Assembly (NCBI RefSeq): GCF_902497625.1
Contig: NZ_CABVGX010000009.1
Location: 91,671 to 155,670 of the forward strand
Length of the DNA stretch: 64,000 bases
Source of the DNA: Pseudomonas fluorescens
Lineage (GTDB): Bacteria; Pseudomonadota; Gammaproteobacteria; Pseudomonadales; Pseudomonadaceae
Reading direction: 5' to 3'
Shown here one piece after another: positions 26,694 through 37,202 of the stretch (positions are counted from its first letter, which is position 1; every line of letters begins with the position of its first letter). Below the pieces are notes generated by a model. It was given only the letters and a program-made list of their open reading frames with translations, made no database searches and was not told where the DNA came from. The translations under genes were made by a program, and so were the position numbers.

Positions 26694-28310
26694 TTGGCCC
26701 ATACCGCCCAACGCCGCTGGTATCCCCTGGTCTTCGCCATCGCCGCGCTGGTACTGCTGCCATTAAGCGTCTTGCTGTTGTCATGGCAAACCGTTGATCT
26801 GCAAATCTGGTCCCACCTGTGGGACACGCAAATGCCACGGCTGCTGGGCAATACCCTGACGCTTGTGCTCGGCGTTGGTGTGGGCGTAACACTGCTCGGC
26901 GTGAGCCTGGCCTGGCTCACCAGCCTCTGCGAGTTCCCCGGCAGAAAATGGCTCGATTGGGCGCTGATGCTGCCGTTCGCCATTCCCGCCTATGTGTTGG
27001 CGTTCGTTTTCGTCGGTCTGCTGGACTTCGCCGGCCCCGTGCAAACCCTAATGCGAGAATGGTTCGGTACCGGTTTCAGATTGCCTCGCGTGCGATCCAC
27101 CGGCGGAGTCATTCTTGTCCTCGTGCTGGTCTTCTATCCCTATGTCTATCTGCTGGCCCGCAGCGCATTCCTCGCTCAGGGCAAGGGTCTGATGGAAGCT
27201 GCGCGGGTCCTCGGCCAATCCCCATGGCAAGCGTTCTGGCGGGTTGCGCTACCCATGGCGCGTCCGGCGATTGGCGCAGGGGTGGCGCTGGCGCTCATGG
27301 AAACATTGGCGGATTTCGGCGCTGTATCGGTATTCAACTTCGACACATTCACAACCGCGATCTACAAAACCTGGTATGGGTTCTTCAGCCTCTCTACCGC
27401 AGCGCAACTGGCCAGCCTGTTGCTGCTGGTGGTGATGCTCGTGCTTTATGGAGAACGTCGCGCGCGCGGCGCGAATCGGGCGAGCAACGAGCGGCCACGG
27501 GTAAAAGCGTTGTATCACCTGCGAGGCATCAAGGCGCTGGCCGCGACCGGCTGGTGCAGTCTGGTGTTCGCCTGTGCATTCGTGATTCCAGTGCTGCAGC
27601 TGGTCGTGTGGTTCTGGCAGCGCGGACGTTTCGATCTGGATGAGCGCTACACCGGCTTGATCGTTCACACGTTGTACCTGGGCGGTATGGCGGCCTTGAT
27701 CACTGTCAGCGTCGCATTGGTTTTGGCATTTGCGCGCCGACTGGCGCCCACGCGTGCGATTCGCTCCGGCGTCAGTCTGGCCAACCTCGGTTATGCCCTG
27801 CCGGGCTCCGTGCTGGCGGTGTCGATCATGCTGGCCTTCAGTTACCTGGATCGTGAGCTGGTTATTCCGCTTTCGGGTTGGCTGGGTGGAGCTGGCAAAC
27901 CAGTGTTGTTGGGCAGTCTCTCGGCTTTGTTACTTGCCTATCTTGTGCGGTTCATCGCCGTGGCTTATGGGCCACTGGAAAACAGCCTGGCGCGAATACG
28001 GCCTTCTTTGCCTGAAGCGGCCCGTAGCCTGGGTGTCAGTGGGTCGCGACTGTTTTTCAAAGTGTATCTGCCACTATTGCTTCCCGGGGCTCTGAGCGCA
28101 GCGCTGCTGGTGTTCGTCGATGTTCTCAAAGAAATGCCGGCAACCCTGCTCATGCGCCCGTTTGGCTGGGACACGCTGGCAGTGCGCATCTTTGAAATGA
28201 CCAGCGAAGGCGAATGGTCGAGAGCATCTCTCCCTGCGTTGACGCTGGTACTGGTGGGGTTACTACCAGTCATCGGATTGATCAGACGTTCAGCGCATCG
28301 AAACAGCTAG
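26694..28310 (+). CDS. Ferric iron ABC transporter, fused permease
   Basis: This 538-residue inner-membrane protein consists of two FbpB-like permease halves, each with an EAA loop: EAARVLGQSPWQAFWRVALP near residue 180 and EAARSLGVSGSRLFFKVYLP near residue 450. About twelve membrane segments are expected. The start is uncertain: TTG at 26694 gives the usual length, and another TTG at 26649 would add 15 residues overlapping REP flank. No ATG is suitable. It follows the binding protein after a REP element. Confidence 0.88.
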   Translation: MAHTAQRRWYPLVFAIAALVLLPLSVLLLSWQTVDLQIWSHLWDTQMPRLLGNTLTLVLGVGVGVTLLGVSLAWLTSLCEFPGRKWLDWALMLPFAIPAYVLAFVFVGLLDFAGPVQTLMREWFGTGFRLPRVRSTGGVILVLVLVFYPYVYLLARSAFLAQGKGLMEAARVLGQSPWQAFWRVALPMARPAIGAGVALALMETLADFGAVSVFNFDTFTTAIYKTWYGFFSLSTAAQLASLLLLVVMLVLYGERRARGANRASNERPRVKALYHLRGIKALAATGWCSLVFACAFVIPVLQLVVWFWQRGRFDLDERYTGLIVHTLYLGGMAALITVSVALVLAFARRLAPTRAIRSGVSLANLGYALPGSVLAVSIMLAFSYLDRELVIPLSGWLGGAGKPVLLGSLSALLLAYLVRFIAVAYGPLENSLARIRPSLPEAARSLGVSGSRLFFKVYLPLLLPGALSAALLVFVDVLKEMPATLLMRPFGWDTLAVRIFEMTSEGEWSRASLPALTLVLVGLLPVIGLIRRSAHRNS

Positions 28311-28346
28311 GTGCCAGTCCTACACCTTGAGGCTACAATGCGCGGC

Positions 28347-28445
28347 ATTCGGTGCGGTCCGTCCTACAGACCCGGTAGCTGAAATCTGCTAGGCCCCTCT
28401 GTTCAGGGGGTTTCAGTGGGTAGGCACCGGTCCGCACCCTCGCCA
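28347..28445 (+). ncRNA. Structured 5' leader RNA of gcvT, class not recognised
   Basis: Between the permease and gcvT an element folds by eye into nested helices: GGTGCGG (28351-28357) with CCGCACC (28432-28438), CCTAC (28363) with GTAGG (28420), CTGAAA (28379-28384) with TTTCAG (28411-28416), and CCCCT around a TGTTC loop with AGGGG. TACAAT at 28334 could be the -10. It lacks the conserved bases of the glycine riboswitch. Function unknown; cis control of gcv is plausible. Confidence 0.55.
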
Positions 28446-28464
28446 CGCCCGGAAGGAGAAACCC

Positions 28465-29547
28465 ATGGGACAGCGTACGCCTCTGTACGACCTGCATCTC
28501 GCCCTTGGCGCGAAGATGGTCGATTTTGGCGGTTGGGATATGCCTCTGCATTACGGTTCGCAAGTTGAGGAACACCATCAGGTGCGCCGCGATTGCGGGG
28601 TTTTCGATGTATCCCATATGGCCGTGATCGATGCCGCTGGGCCGCAGGCCAAGGTGTGGCTCCAGCATTTACTGGCCAATGACGTCGAGCGCCTGCACAG
28701 TCCCGGCCGGGCGTTGTACAGCACCATGCTCAACGAGCGTGGCGGTATCGTCGACGACATGATCGTCTACCGTCTCGAATATGGTTATCGACTGGTGGTC
28801 AATGCCTCCACCCGCAATCAGGACATGGCGTGGATGCAAGCGCATCTGCGTGGCTTCGATGTCCATTTGAGCGAGCGTACCGAATTGGCGATGCTGGCCA
28901 TCCAAGGCCCGCACGCCCGGAACAAGATTGCCGAGCTGGTGACCCGGTCGCGTGGCAATCTGATTCAGATGCTCAAGCCTTTCGAAGGCCAGCCTGACGG
29001 CGACTGGTTCATCGCCCGCACCGGTTACACCGGCGAAGACGGGCTCGAAATCATTTTGCCGGCCAATCAGGCACCGGGGTTTTTCAACGATCTGGTGGGC
29101 GCAGGCATCTCGCCGATCGGTCTGGGCGCCCGCGATACATTGCGGGTCGAGGCTGGAATGAACCTCTATGGTCAGGACATCCACCAGGATGTTTCGCCGC
29201 TGGCGTCCAACATGGCCTGGAGCATTGCCTGGGAACCGGCCAACCGCGAGTTCATCGGTCGGGCGGCTCTGGAGGCTGAACGGACCGATGGTATTCAACA
29301 CAAACTGGTCGGTCTGGTTCTTGAGGAGCGCGGGGTTTTACGCGCTCATCAGGTGGTCCGGATCGCCAATGTTGGCGAAGGGGAGATCACCAGTGGTAGT
29401 TTCTCTCCTACGCTTAGCAAGTCGATCGCCCTGGCGCGCGTGCCGATGGCCACTGCCGACCGCGCCGAAGTGGAAATCCGTGGCAAGTGGTACCCGGTAC
29501 GCGTGGTCAAACCGACCTTCGTCCGCCATGGCAAAACCTTGATCTAA
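28465..29547 (+). CDS. gcvT: Aminomethyltransferase, glycine cleavage T protein
   Basis: This 360-residue cytoplasmic enzyme takes the aminomethyl group from lipoyl GcvH and makes 5,10-methylene-THF and ammonia. Family stretches: [28 protein letters not shown] at the start, [23 protein letters not shown], and [12 protein letters not shown] with the folate-binding region. GAAGGAGAAACCC precedes the ATG. First gene of gcvT-gcvH-gcvP. Confidence 0.96.
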   Translation: MGQRTPLYDLHLALGAKMVDFGGWDMPLHYGSQVEEHHQVRRDCGVFDVSHMAVIDAAGPQAKVWLQHLLANDVERLHSPGRALYSTMLNERGGIVDDMIVYRLEYGYRLVVNASTRNQDMAWMQAHLRGFDVHLSERTELAMLAIQGPHARNKIAELVTRSRGNLIQMLKPFEGQPDGDWFIARTGYTGEDGLEIILPANQAPGFFNDLVGAGISPIGLGARDTLRVEAGMNLYGQDIHQDVSPLASNMAWSIAWEPANREFIGRAALEAERTDGIQHKLVGLVLEERGVLRAHQVVRIANVGEGEITSGSFSPTLSKSIALARVPMATADRAEVEIRGKWYPVRVVKPTFVRHGKTLI

Positions 29548-29596
29548 CCTTTTCCGGCGGGCCCGACCGCTGACAATTCTCTTGAGGACACAGAAC

Positions 29597-29980
29597 ATGA
29601 GCGATATCCCTGCCGACCTGCGTTTTGCCGAAAGTCACGAGTGGGCCCGCCTTGAAGCCGACGGCACCGTCACCGTGGGCATCAGCGATCACGCTCAGGA
29701 AGCCCTGGGTGACGTGGTGTTTGTCGAGCTGACCGAGGTCGGAAAAGTCTTCGCTGCGGGCGATCAGTCCGGTGTGGTCGAGTCGGTTAAAGCTGCTTCC
29801 GATATCTATTCGCCAGTTAGCGGCGAAGTGATTGCGGTCAACGACGAGTTGAGCGGTGAACCTGAAAAAATCAACTCGGATCCGTACGGCGCGTGGATCT
29901 TCAAGCTGAAGCCCAGCGATAAGGCTGAACTGGACAAGCTGCTCGATGCCGCTGGCTACAAAGCTGCTATCGGCGAGTAA
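29597..29980 (+). CDS. gcvH: Glycine cleavage H protein
   Basis: This 127-residue lipoyl carrier shuttles the aminomethyl group between GcvP and GcvT. The lipoylated lysine is residue 65 in [14 protein letters not shown], and the flanking [21 protein letters not shown] is typical. The start [10 protein letters not shown] follows GAGGACACAG; an in-frame codon five residues earlier has no site. A strong terminator follows, so gcvP is likely transcribed partly from its own promoter. Confidence 0.97.
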   Translation: MSDIPADLRFAESHEWARLEADGTVTVGISDHAQEALGDVVFVELTEVGKVFAAGDQSGVVESVKAASDIYSPVSGEVIAVNDELSGEPEKINSDPYGAWIFKLKPSDKAELDKLLDAAGYKAAIGE

Positions 29981-29997
29981 GTCCCGAGCGTTATCCC

Positions 29998-30026
29998 AAA
30001 GCCCCGACTCGTCGGGGCTTTTTTTC
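29998..30026 (+). terminator. Rho-independent terminator after gcvH
   Basis: GCCCCGAC / GTCGGGGC, two-base spacer as drawn (a four-base loop is more realistic), then seven T. Confidence 0.92.
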
Positions 30027-30048
30027 GTCTTGCAGATCACGATCAAGA

Positions 30049-30171
30049 GATCGCAGTCTCGTTGCACTCGACAGCTCCTACAGGGGACTGGATTTCAATG
30101 GTCCGCATCGCAATAGCTGGACGCCCGTTAAGCTCAATGTAGGAGCTGTCGAGTGCAACGAGGCTGCGATC
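30049..30171. repeat. REP pair, GTAGGAGCTGTCGAGTG family
   Basis: GATCGCAGTCTCGTTGCACT... faces ...GAGTGCAACGAGGCTGCGAT with a 60-base spacer, between gcvH and gcvP. Confidence 0.92.
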
Positions 30172-30262
30172 TTCTACTGCTCAAGGGCATTATGACATCG
30201 GCTGCTATGCTGGTTTGACCGTGTTGCATCGACGCTGAGCGCCAGTCAAGAGAGAGCCCGTC

Positions 30263-33136
30263 ATGTCCCAGTTGCCGTCCCTGAGCCAGTTACGCGACCC
30301 CAATGCCTTCTTGCGCCGCCACCTCGGGGCCGATGCTGCCGAGCAGCAGGCCATGCTCGACAGCCTCGGCCTCGGCAGTCGGGTCGAGCTGATCGAGCAG
30401 ACCGTGCCACCGGGCATTCGCCTGAACCGGGCCCTGGACCTGCCGCCCGCCCTGGATGAAGAAGCAGCGCTGGCCAGGCTTCGCGGCTATGCCGAACAGA
30501 ATCAGGTCTGGACCAGCCTGATCGGCATGGGCTATTACGGCACGCTCACACCGGCCGTGATCCTGCGCAACGTCCTGGAAAATCCCGGCTGGTACACCGC
30601 GTACACGCCGTATCAACCGGAGATCGCCCAAGGTCGGCTGGAGGCGCTGCTCAACTATCAGCAGATGACCATCGACCTGACCGGCCTGGAATTGGCCAAC
30701 GCCTCATTGCTGGATGAAGCCACCGCTGCCGCTGAAGCCATGGCCCTGGCCAAGCGGGTCGCGAAATCCAGAAGCAATGTGTTTTTCGTTGATGAAAACT
30801 GCCATCCGCAGACGATTTCCGTGGTGCAAACCCGCGCCGAAGGTTTCGGTTTCGAGCTGGTCGTCGACGCTGTAGACAACATGAAACAGCACCAGGTGTT
30901 CGGCGCGCTCCTGCAATACCCTGACACTCACGGCGAGATCCGCGACCTTCGGCCGTTGATTGATCATCTGCATGCCCAGCAAGCCCTGGCCTGTGTCGGC
31001 GCCGATCTGCTGAGTCTGCTGTTGCTGGCGCCGCCCGGGGAGTTGGGCGCGGACGTGGTGCTCGGTTCATCCCAGCGCTTCGGCGTGCCCATGGGCTACG
31101 GTGGACCGCACGCAGCGTTTTTTGCCAGTCGCGAAGAGTACAAACGAGCGATTCCGGGCCGGATCATCGGGGTGTCCAAGGATGCCCGCGGCAACACCGC
31201 GCTGCGCATGGCGCTGCAAACCCGGGAACAACACATCCGTCGCGAGAAGGCCAATTCGAACATCTGCACCGCCCAGGTGTTGCTGGCCAACATCGCCGGT
31301 TTTTACGCGGTCTACCATGGCCCGGACGGGTTGAAGCGAATCGCCCAACGCGTCCATCGATTGACCTGCATTCTCGCCGCCGGTCTCGAACGCCATGGTC
31401 TGACCCGTCTCAATCAGCATTTTTTCGACACGCTGACGCTGGATGTCGGTGGCGCTCAGACGGCCATCATCGAAAGCGCTCTGGCGGCGCACATCAATCT
31501 GCGCATCCTCGGCCGCGGACAGTTGGGCCTCAGTCTGGATGAAACGTGCGATGAAACCACGGTCTCGAAGTTGTTCGACGTGTTTCTCGGTGCCGATCAC
31601 GGCATTGATATTGATGACCTGGACGCCGAGTCCCTGGCTTCGGGCATTCCCGATGCACTGCTGCGTTCAACGCCCTGTCTGAGTCACCCGGTCTTCAGCG
31701 CGCATCACAGCGAAACCGAGATGCTGCGTTACCTCAAGCAGCTGGAAAACAAGGATCTGGCGCTTAACCAGTCGATGATTCCGCTGGGCTCCTGCACCAT
31801 GAAGCTCAACGCCACCAGCGAGATGATTCCGATCACCTGGCCGTCATTCGCCCATCTGCACCCGTTTGTGCCTAAGGAGCAGGCAGTCGGGTACTCGCTG
31901 ATGATCGAGGAACTGGAGCGTTGGCTCTGCGCAATCACCGGTTTCGACGCGATCTGCATGCAGCCCAACTCCGGAGCCCAGGGCGAGTACGCCGGGTTGC
32001 TGGCGATTCGCAAATACCATGAGAGTCGTCATGAAGGCGCTCGGGAAATTTGCCTGATTCCATCCTCCGCCCACGGCACCAACCCGGCGTCCGCTCAAAT
32101 GGCCGGCATGCGCGTGGTTATTGTCGAGTGTGACGAAGCGGGTAATGTGGATCTGGATGATCTGAAAGGGAAAGCCGGCGAGGCCGGTGACAAACTCGCT
32201 TGCCTGATGGCTACGTACCCTTCGACCCATGGCGTGTATGAGGAGGGAATCAGCGAAATCTGCGAGGTGATCCACCATCATGGTGGTCAGGTGTACATGG
32301 ACGGCGCCAACCTTAATGCGCAAGTCGGGCTGGCGCGTCCGGCGGACATCGGCGCCGACGTTTCCCACATGAACCTGCACAAGACCTTCTGCATTCCACA
32401 CGGCGGCGGCGGGCCCGGCATGGGGCCGATCGGTGTGCGGGCGCATCTGGCGCCGTTCGTGGCAAATCATCCGGTGGTGCCTATCGACGGCCCGCTGCCG
32501 CAAAACGGCGCGGTCAGCGCTGCGCCGTGGGGCAGTGCGAGCATTCTGCCGATCAGCTGGATGTACATCGCGATGATGGGCCCGCAACTGGCGGATGCCA
32601 GCGAGGTCGCCATTCTGGCCGCAAATTATTTGGCGCAACATTTGTCCGGGGCCTTCCCGGTGCTTTATACCGGGCGCAATGGGCGAGTGGCGCATGAATG
32701 CATTCTCGACCTGCGACCGCTCAAGGCACTGATCGGGATCAGCGAAGAAGATGTGGCGAAACGGCTAATGGATTATGGATTCCACGCGCCGACCATGTCC
32801 TTCCCGGTGCCTGGAACCTTGATGATCGAGCCGACCGAAAGTGAATCCAAGGCCGAGCTCGACCGCTTTATCGGGGCGATGCTGAGTATCCGTGCGGAAA
32901 TCACCGAGGTGCAAAACGGCAACTGGCCCGCCGAGGACAACCCGCTGAAGCGTGCGCCGCATACCTTGGCCGACATAACCGGGGTTTGGGAGCGGCCTTA
33001 CAGCATTGAGCAAGCAGTAACACCGGACGCGCATACCAAAGCGCACAAATACTGGCCGGTCGTGAACCGGGTGGATAACGTCTACGGCGATCGCAATCTG
33101 TTTTGCGCGTGTGTGCCAGTGGATGATTACCGCTAA
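30263..33136 (+). CDS. gcvP: Glycine dehydrogenase (decarboxylating), glycine cleavage P protein
   Basis: This 957-residue cytoplasmic PLP enzyme decarboxylates glycine and loads the aminomethyl group on GcvH. It is the single-chain type with two homologous halves. The cofactor lysine is about residue 707 in [18 protein letters not shown], and [16 protein letters not shown] and [13 protein letters not shown] are conserved. Start [16 protein letters not shown] lies after AGAGAGCCCGTC. It sits 280 bases beyond gcvH, with a terminator and a REP between. Confidence 0.97.
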   Translation: MSQLPSLSQLRDPNAFLRRHLGADAAEQQAMLDSLGLGSRVELIEQTVPPGIRLNRALDLPPALDEEAALARLRGYAEQNQVWTSLIGMGYYGTLTPAVILRNVLENPGWYTAYTPYQPEIAQGRLEALLNYQQMTIDLTGLELANASLLDEATAAAEAMALAKRVAKSRSNVFFVDENCHPQTISVVQTRAEGFGFELVVDAVDNMKQHQVFGALLQYPDTHGEIRDLRPLIDHLHAQQALACVGADLLSLLLLAPPGELGADVVLGSSQRFGVPMGYGGPHAAFFASREEYKRAIPGRIIGVSKDARGNTALRMALQTREQHIRREKANSNICTAQVLLANIAGFYAVYHGPDGLKRIAQRVHRLTCILAAGLERHGLTRLNQHFFDTLTLDVGGAQTAIIESALAAHINLRILGRGQLGLSLDETCDETTVSKLFDVFLGADHGIDIDDLDAESLASGIPDALLRSTPCLSHPVFSAHHSETEMLRYLKQLENKDLALNQSMIPLGSCTMKLNATSEMIPITWPSFAHLHPFVPKEQAVGYSLMIEELERWLCAITGFDAICMQPNSGAQGEYAGLLAIRKYHESRHEGAREICLIPSSAHGTNPASAQMAGMRVVIVECDEAGNVDLDDLKGKAGEAGDKLACLMATYPSTHGVYEEGISEICEVIHHHGGQVYMDGANLNAQVGLARPADIGADVSHMNLHKTFCIPHGGGGPGMGPIGVRAHLAPFVANHPVVPIDGPLPQNGAVSAAPWGSASILPISWMYIAMMGPQLADASEVAILAANYLAQHLSGAFPVLYTGRNGRVAHECILDLRPLKALIGISEEDVAKRLMDYGFHAPTMSFPVPGTLMIEPTESESKAELDRFIGAMLSIRAEITEVQNGNWPAEDNPLKRAPHTLADITGVWERPYSIEQAVTPDAHTKAHKYWPVVNRVDNVYGDRNLFCACVPVDDYR

Positions 33137-33153
33137 TAAACACCCCCCACCCT

Positions 33154-33237
33154 TGTAGGAGCTGGCTTGCCAGCGATGGTGGGTCAGCTGAATGGATGTC
33201 ACCTGACACACCATCGCCAGCCAGCCGGCTCCTACAG
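33154..33237. repeat. REP pair, GTAGGAGCTGGCTTGCCAGCGATG family
   Basis: Arms TTGTAGGAGCTGGCTTGCCA and GCCAGCCAGCCGGCTCCTAC face each other after gcvP; a second member is at 46086-46165. Confidence 0.9.
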
Positions 33238-33254
33238 TGGGGTTGCTCCAGGCG

Positions 33255-33287
33255 AAAAAAATGCCGCACAAGAGAGCGGCATTTTTG
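33255..33287. terminator. Bidirectional terminator between gcvP and the DUF2388 gene
   Basis: ATGCCGC / GCGGCAT stem with a loop of about eight bases, A-run on the left and T-run on the right, serving the convergent genes on both sides. Confidence 0.85.
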
Positions 33288-33301
33288 TTCAGCTGAGCGG
33301 C

Positions 33302-33619
33302 TTATTCCGATGCAACTGCGTTCTTTGCCAGAATTGCATTAGCCAGTTCCATGTCCGTGGCCTGCAGGCCCGGATTGTCGGCGCGAACTTTTTGCATCGC
33401 CGATTCCAGATAAGGGCCGCGAATACTGCCGTCACTGGCAACAAAACTACCGGCATCGTCCTGCGCAGCAATGATCAGCTTGTGATCCTTGAATGTCAGG
33501 TAAGTCGAACCTGTCGTCGCTCCGGACGAAATGACGTTTCGCCAGAAGCTGTCGGCCATCGCCGAACCGACGGGAAGTGACAGCAAAGCAAGGGTAGCGA
33601 CAGCAACTTTGAAACGCAT
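33302..33619 (-). CDS. DUF2388 (TIGR02448-type) small secreted protein
   Basis: This 105-residue protein starts with a signal peptide MRFKVAVATLALLSLPVGSA, probably cleaved after AMA. The mature part DSFWRNVISSGATTGSTYLTFKD...KLIIAAQDDAGSFVASDGSIRG matches a small Pseudomonas-specific family of unknown function. Predicted periplasmic. It stands alone, downstream of the nfeD gene on the same strand, 65 bases away. Confidence 0.88.
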   Translation of the reverse strand: MRFKVAVATLALLSLPVGSAMADSFWRNVISSGATTGSTYLTFKDHKLIIAAQDDAGSFVASDGSIRGPYLESAMQKVRADNPGLQATDMELANAILAKNAVASE

Positions 33620-33684
33620 AGGGTGACTCCACTGGGTGATCTAAGACGTTAGATGGCCAAGTACCCAACTGAGTTCCCCGCTGG

Positions 33685-34134
33685 TCATTCAGTCGTTTCG
33701 ACTTGCAAAACCACGCCCTGCTGACTGATGACCCGAACTCGACTGCCAACGGCGGCGTCTGGCCCTCGGGCCATCCACACACCATCTGCCACTTTGATCT
33801 TACCGCGCCCGTCGATAATCGCTTCGTGCACCACAAAGGTTTTACCAATCAGTTCCTGACCTCTCAGGTTGAGGTTCGGCTCATCGCTCTGACGTACTGC
33901 TTTGCGTTGGCGTCTCCACCAGTAAAGCGCGGTCGAGATCGATAGCAGCCCGAAGAACAGAAGCTGCAATTCCCAGGACATCTCGGGCAGCACAAACGTC
34001 AGCACGCCAACTGCGGCGGCTGCCATGCCGATCCACAGTAAATAACCACCGGCACCGAATACTTCAAGGATCAGCAGTATCGTGCCCAAGGCAAGCCAGT
34101 CCCAGTACGACAGATTTTGCAGGAATGCCCACAT
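33685..34134 (-). CDS. NfeD family membrane protein
   Basis: This protein of 149 residues has two to three N-terminal membrane segments (WLALGTILLILEVFGAGGYLLWIGMAA...) and a C-terminal OB-fold domain of about 65 residues (LIGKTFVVHEAIIDGRGKIKVADGVWMARGPDA). It is the short NfeD type paired with stomatin-like proteins. It starts 8 bases after the qmcA gene, so both are co-transcribed and probably interact in the membrane, where NfeD proteins are thought to help organise membrane microdomains. Confidence 0.92.
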   Translation of the reverse strand: MWAFLQNLSYWDWLALGTILLILEVFGAGGYLLWIGMAAAAVGVLTFVLPEMSWELQLLFFGLLSISTALYWWRRQRKAVRQSDEPNLNLRGQELIGKTFVVHEAIIDGRGKIKVADGVWMARGPDAAVGSRVRVISQQGVVLQVETTE

Positions 34135-34142
34135 AACGTGCC

Positions 34143-35060
34143 TCAGGCTTTCTTATCGAAGGTGGCTTTGACGATTTCACCAATCCCGCCGACTGCACCG
34201 ATCATTGAGCTGGCTTCCAACGGCATCAGGATCACTTTGCTGTTGTTGGCCGAGGCGAGTTTGCCCAGCGCATCGATGTACTTTTGCGCGACGAAATAAT
34301 TGACTGCTTGCACATTGCCGCCGGCAATCGCTTCGGACACCACCTTGGTGGCTTGCGCTTCGGCTTCGGCCTGTCGCTCGCGGGCCTCCGCTTCAAGGAA
34401 GGCTGCCTGTCGGCCACCTTCAGCTTCGAGGATCTGCGCCTGTTTTTTGCCCTCGGCGGTCAGAATCGCCGCAGCACGCAGGCCTTCGGCTTCGAGGATC
34501 TGCGCCCGCTTGATCCGCTCGGCTTTCATTTGCCCCGACATGGCGGCCATCAGATCGGCAGGCGGGCTGATGTCCTTGATCTCGATCCGGGTAATCTTGA
34601 TGCCCCACGGCGCCGTCGCTTCATCAACGGTGCGCAGTAACTTTTCGTTGATCCCGTCGCGCTGGCTGAGCATCGCGTCCAGCTCCATGGAGCCGAGCAC
34701 GGTACGGATATTGGTTTGCAACAGGTTGCGAATCGCGTGTTCGAGGTTGTTTACCTCATAGGCAGCCTGCGCAGTGTTGACCACCTGGAAAAAGCAGACA
34801 GCGTCGATCTGTACGGTCGCGTTGTCGGCGGTGATGACTTCCTGCGGTGGAATGTCCAACACGCTTTCCATCACGTTGATCTTGCGGCCGATGCGGTCCA
34901 TGACCGGGATGATGATGTTCAAGCCAGGTTTGAGCGTGTTGGTGTAGCGCCCGAAACGCTCCACGGTCCATTGATAACCCTGAGGCACAACCTTGAAACC
35001 CATGAACAGAATGGCGAGCACGAGGCCGACAAACAGCAATAGCACACTTCCGATTTGCAT
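34143..35060 (-). CDS. qmcA: SPFH/stomatin-like membrane protein QmcA
   Basis: This 305-residue protein has one N-terminal membrane anchor ([19 protein letters not shown]) and an SPFH (band 7) domain beginning [19 protein letters not shown], followed by the long Ala/Glu-rich helix [20 protein letters not shown]. Length equals E. coli QmcA. The frame is open for 40 more codons but the anchor would then be internal, so the start with GGAT upstream was chosen. Partner of the NfeD gene downstream; such pairs quality-control membrane proteins with FtsH or order the membrane. Confidence 0.92.
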   Translation of the reverse strand: MQIGSVLLLFVGLVLAILFMGFKVVPQGYQWTVERFGRYTNTLKPGLNIIIPVMDRIGRKINVMESVLDIPPQEVITADNATVQIDAVCFFQVVNTAQAAYEVNNLEHAIRNLLQTNIRTVLGSMELDAMLSQRDGINEKLLRTVDEATAPWGIKITRIEIKDISPPADLMAAMSGQMKAERIKRAQILEAEGLRAAAILTAEGKKQAQILEAEGGRQAAFLEAEARERQAEAEAQATKVVSEAIAGGNVQAVNYFVAQKYIDALGKLASANNSKVILMPLEASSMIGAVGGIGEIVKATFDKKA

Positions 35061-35166
35061 AACGAATCCCTGATAATCCATGAAATGGGGACGGCAGAGT
35101 GTAGCGATGCAAGGCGCAGATAAGAACTGCTTGTCGGCTACCGAATCATCAAGCGACATAAAGGCT

Positions 35167-36951
35167 TCATTTCTGTTCACTCTGAGGCGTCACCCGCAGC
35201 ACCTCCTCAATCGTCGTCAAACCTGCGGCGACTTTCTGCGCGCCCGATAGCCGCAGGCTACGCATGCCTTCCTTGAACGCTTGGCGACGGATGGCCGTCA
35301 GATCAGTGTCGGGGTTGATCAGCGCTTTAACGCCGTCGGTCAGTTGCATGATTTCGTACACCCCGGCGCGACCGCGATAGCCGGTGTCGCGACATTCCAC
35401 GCAACCGATGGCGCGTTGGGCATTGGTCGGCAATGGCGCCTGCCAGGGTCGGGTCAGGGTTTGCCAGTCATCTTCACCCAGCTTCAGAGGCGCTTTGCAG
35501 TGTGGGCACAGCGTGCGGACCAGCCGCTGAGCCATCACCCCCAGCACGGTGGCCTTGATCAGGTAATGCGGCACGCCGAGTTCCAGCAGGCGGCTGATGG
35601 CACTGGGCGCATCGTTGGTGTGCAGCGTCGACAGCACCAGGTGACCGGTAAGCGCGGCTTGAATGGCCATTTCCGCAGTCTCGAGATCACGTATCTCACC
35701 GATCATGATGATGTCAGGGTCCTGCCGCATCAGCGCGCGAACACCGGCGGCAAAGGTCAGGTCGATATTGTGCTGGACCTGCATCTGATTGAATGCCGGC
35801 TCGACCATCTCGATCGGGTCCTCGATGGTGCAGAGATTGACCTCCGGCGTCGCCAGTTTTTTCAGCGTGGTGTACAGCGTGGTGGTCTTGCCTGAACCGG
35901 TTGGCCCGGTGACCAGAATGATGCCGTTGGGCTGGCGGGTCATGTCCTGCCAGCGTCTGAGATCCTCAGCGGAAAAACCAAGCTGGTCGAAATCCTTGAG
36001 CAGCACTTCCGGGTCGAAGATCCGCATGACCATTTTTTCGCCGAACGCCGTCGGCAGTGTCGACAGTCGCAGCTCTACCTCGCCGCCATGCGGGGTCTTG
36101 GTTTTGACCCGGCCGTCCTGGGGTTTGCGCTTTTCCGCGACGTTCATTCGGCCGAGGCTTTTCAGGCGACTGACAATAGCCATGGTCACCTGCGGCGGGA
36201 ATTGATAAACGTTGTGCAGCACGCCGTCGATACGGAAACGCACTGTGCCCTGCTCACGGCGCGGTTCGATGTGGATATCGCTGGCGCGTTGCTGGAAGGC
36301 GTACTGGAACAGCCAGTCAACGATGTTGACGATGTGCGCATCGTTGGCATCTGGCTCCTGATCGCTGGCGCCGAGGTTGAGCAGCTGTTCGAAATTGCCA
36401 AGGTTGTTGCTCTGCTGATCGGCATTGGTCGCGCCAGTAACCGATTTGGCCAGGCGGAAGAACTCCACGCTGAAGCGCTGAATGTCCACCGGGTTGGCGA
36501 CTACGCGCTTGATGGGCAGCTTCAGCACGTGCGTCAGATCCACTTCCCACGCGTTCACGTAAGGTTGGGCGCTGGCCACGGTCACTGCGTCGCGGTCAAC
36601 CGACACAGCCAGAATCTTGTGCCGCTGCGCGAAGGCGTAGGACATCAGGGGCGTTACTGCCGCCACGTTGATTTTCAGCGGATCGATGCGCAAGTAAGGC
36701 TGACCTGCCTGTTGCGACAACCACAGGGTCAGGCTTTCGAGATCGAGGTGTTTGCCGGGACGGCTGAGGTCGTCCAGTTGCTGGCTGGCGATGAACTCCA
36801 GCGGATGCATCTGGCCGTTGGCGGCGTGACGGCGGCGCGCATTGAGGGCGTGCTCGGCTGAATCCTGGCTGATAAAGCCTTGCGCAACCAGCTCGCGCAA
36901 TAACTCGTTGAGATCCAGCCAGCGGTCCTGAATGGCAAGTTGAACGGACAT
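35167..36951 (-). CDS. GspE/PulE-type secretion ATPase, stand-alone
   Basis: This 594-residue cytoplasmic ATPase carries the N1E-like domain, then the core with Walker [11 protein letters not shown] near residue 347, the Asp box CTIEDPIEM, Walker [13 protein letters not shown], and the His box [13 protein letters not shown]. The zinc-binding CPHC...CVEC pair lies near residue 485. It is like type II secretion GspE and pilus PilB ATPases, but no other secretion or pilus gene is within this window, so its machine is elsewhere or unknown. It lies 106 bases upstream of qmcA on the same strand. Confidence 0.9.
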   Translation of the reverse strand: MSVQLAIQDRWLDLNELLRELVAQGFISQDSAEHALNARRRHAANGQMHPLEFIASQQLDDLSRPGKHLDLESLTLWLSQQAGQPYLRIDPLKINVAAVTPLMSYAFAQRHKILAVSVDRDAVTVASAQPYVNAWEVDLTHVLKLPIKRVVANPVDIQRFSVEFFRLAKSVTGATNADQQSNNLGNFEQLLNLGASDQEPDANDAHIVNIVDWLFQYAFQQRASDIHIEPRREQGTVRFRIDGVLHNVYQFPPQVTMAIVSRLKSLGRMNVAEKRKPQDGRVKTKTPHGGEVELRLSTLPTAFGEKMVMRIFDPEVLLKDFDQLGFSAEDLRRWQDMTRQPNGIILVTGPTGSGKTTTLYTTLKKLATPEVNLCTIEDPIEMVEPAFNQMQVQHNIDLTFAAGVRALMRQDPDIIMIGEIRDLETAEMAIQAALTGHLVLSTLHTNDAPSAISRLLELGVPHYLIKATVLGVMAQRLVRTLCPHCKAPLKLGEDDWQTLTRPWQAPLPTNAQRAIGCVECRDTGYRGRAGVYEIMQLTDGVKALINPDTDLTAIRRQAFKEGMRSLRLSGAQKVAAGLTTIEEVLRVTPQSEQK

Positions 36952-37172
36952 GCGGGCTCCTCAAGAACAACAGTTCGCAAAGGATAGTCGCGCAGTCGCC
37001 GACCGTTGGGCCACTACCCGACGAAGCCGTGTCGGGATTAGTCAGCCAGCTTGTGCGGTGTTCGCTTTTTGTTGGGAGGGTTCGCCTCCGTAGGGGTTCG
37101 AAAGGCTCCCCAAACCAGCCAATGCGCTAAATCCGATAAGTCGCATTCACCGATTTTGGGGTCCGTCGGATC

Positions 37173-37198
37173 GCCCCGGGGCAAGCCCCTCACCACAG
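37173..37198. repeat. Single diverged REP arm, TGTGGCGAGGGG family
   Basis: GCCCCGGGGCAAGCCCCTCACCACAG matches the right arm of the family at 4321 and 63749. A degraded left part may begin near 37050 (GGGAGGGTTCGCCTCCGTAG). The rest of the 251-base gap after the ATPase start shows nothing else. Confidence 0.65.
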
Positions 37199-37202
37199 GT
37201 TG

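Noticed and set aside
28347..28445. Glycine riboswitch before gcvT
   Set aside because: The conserved aptamer bases and the tandem-aptamer layout were not found; reported as an unclassified structured leader.
30263..33136. Long antisense frames inside gcvP and other GC-rich genes
   Set aside because: They follow the third-codon GC bias of the true gene on the opposite strand and have no starts or domains.
35061..35180. 40-residue N-terminal extension of QmcA
   Set aside because: It would bury the membrane anchor and overlap the upstream ATPase gene; length without it equals E. coli QmcA.
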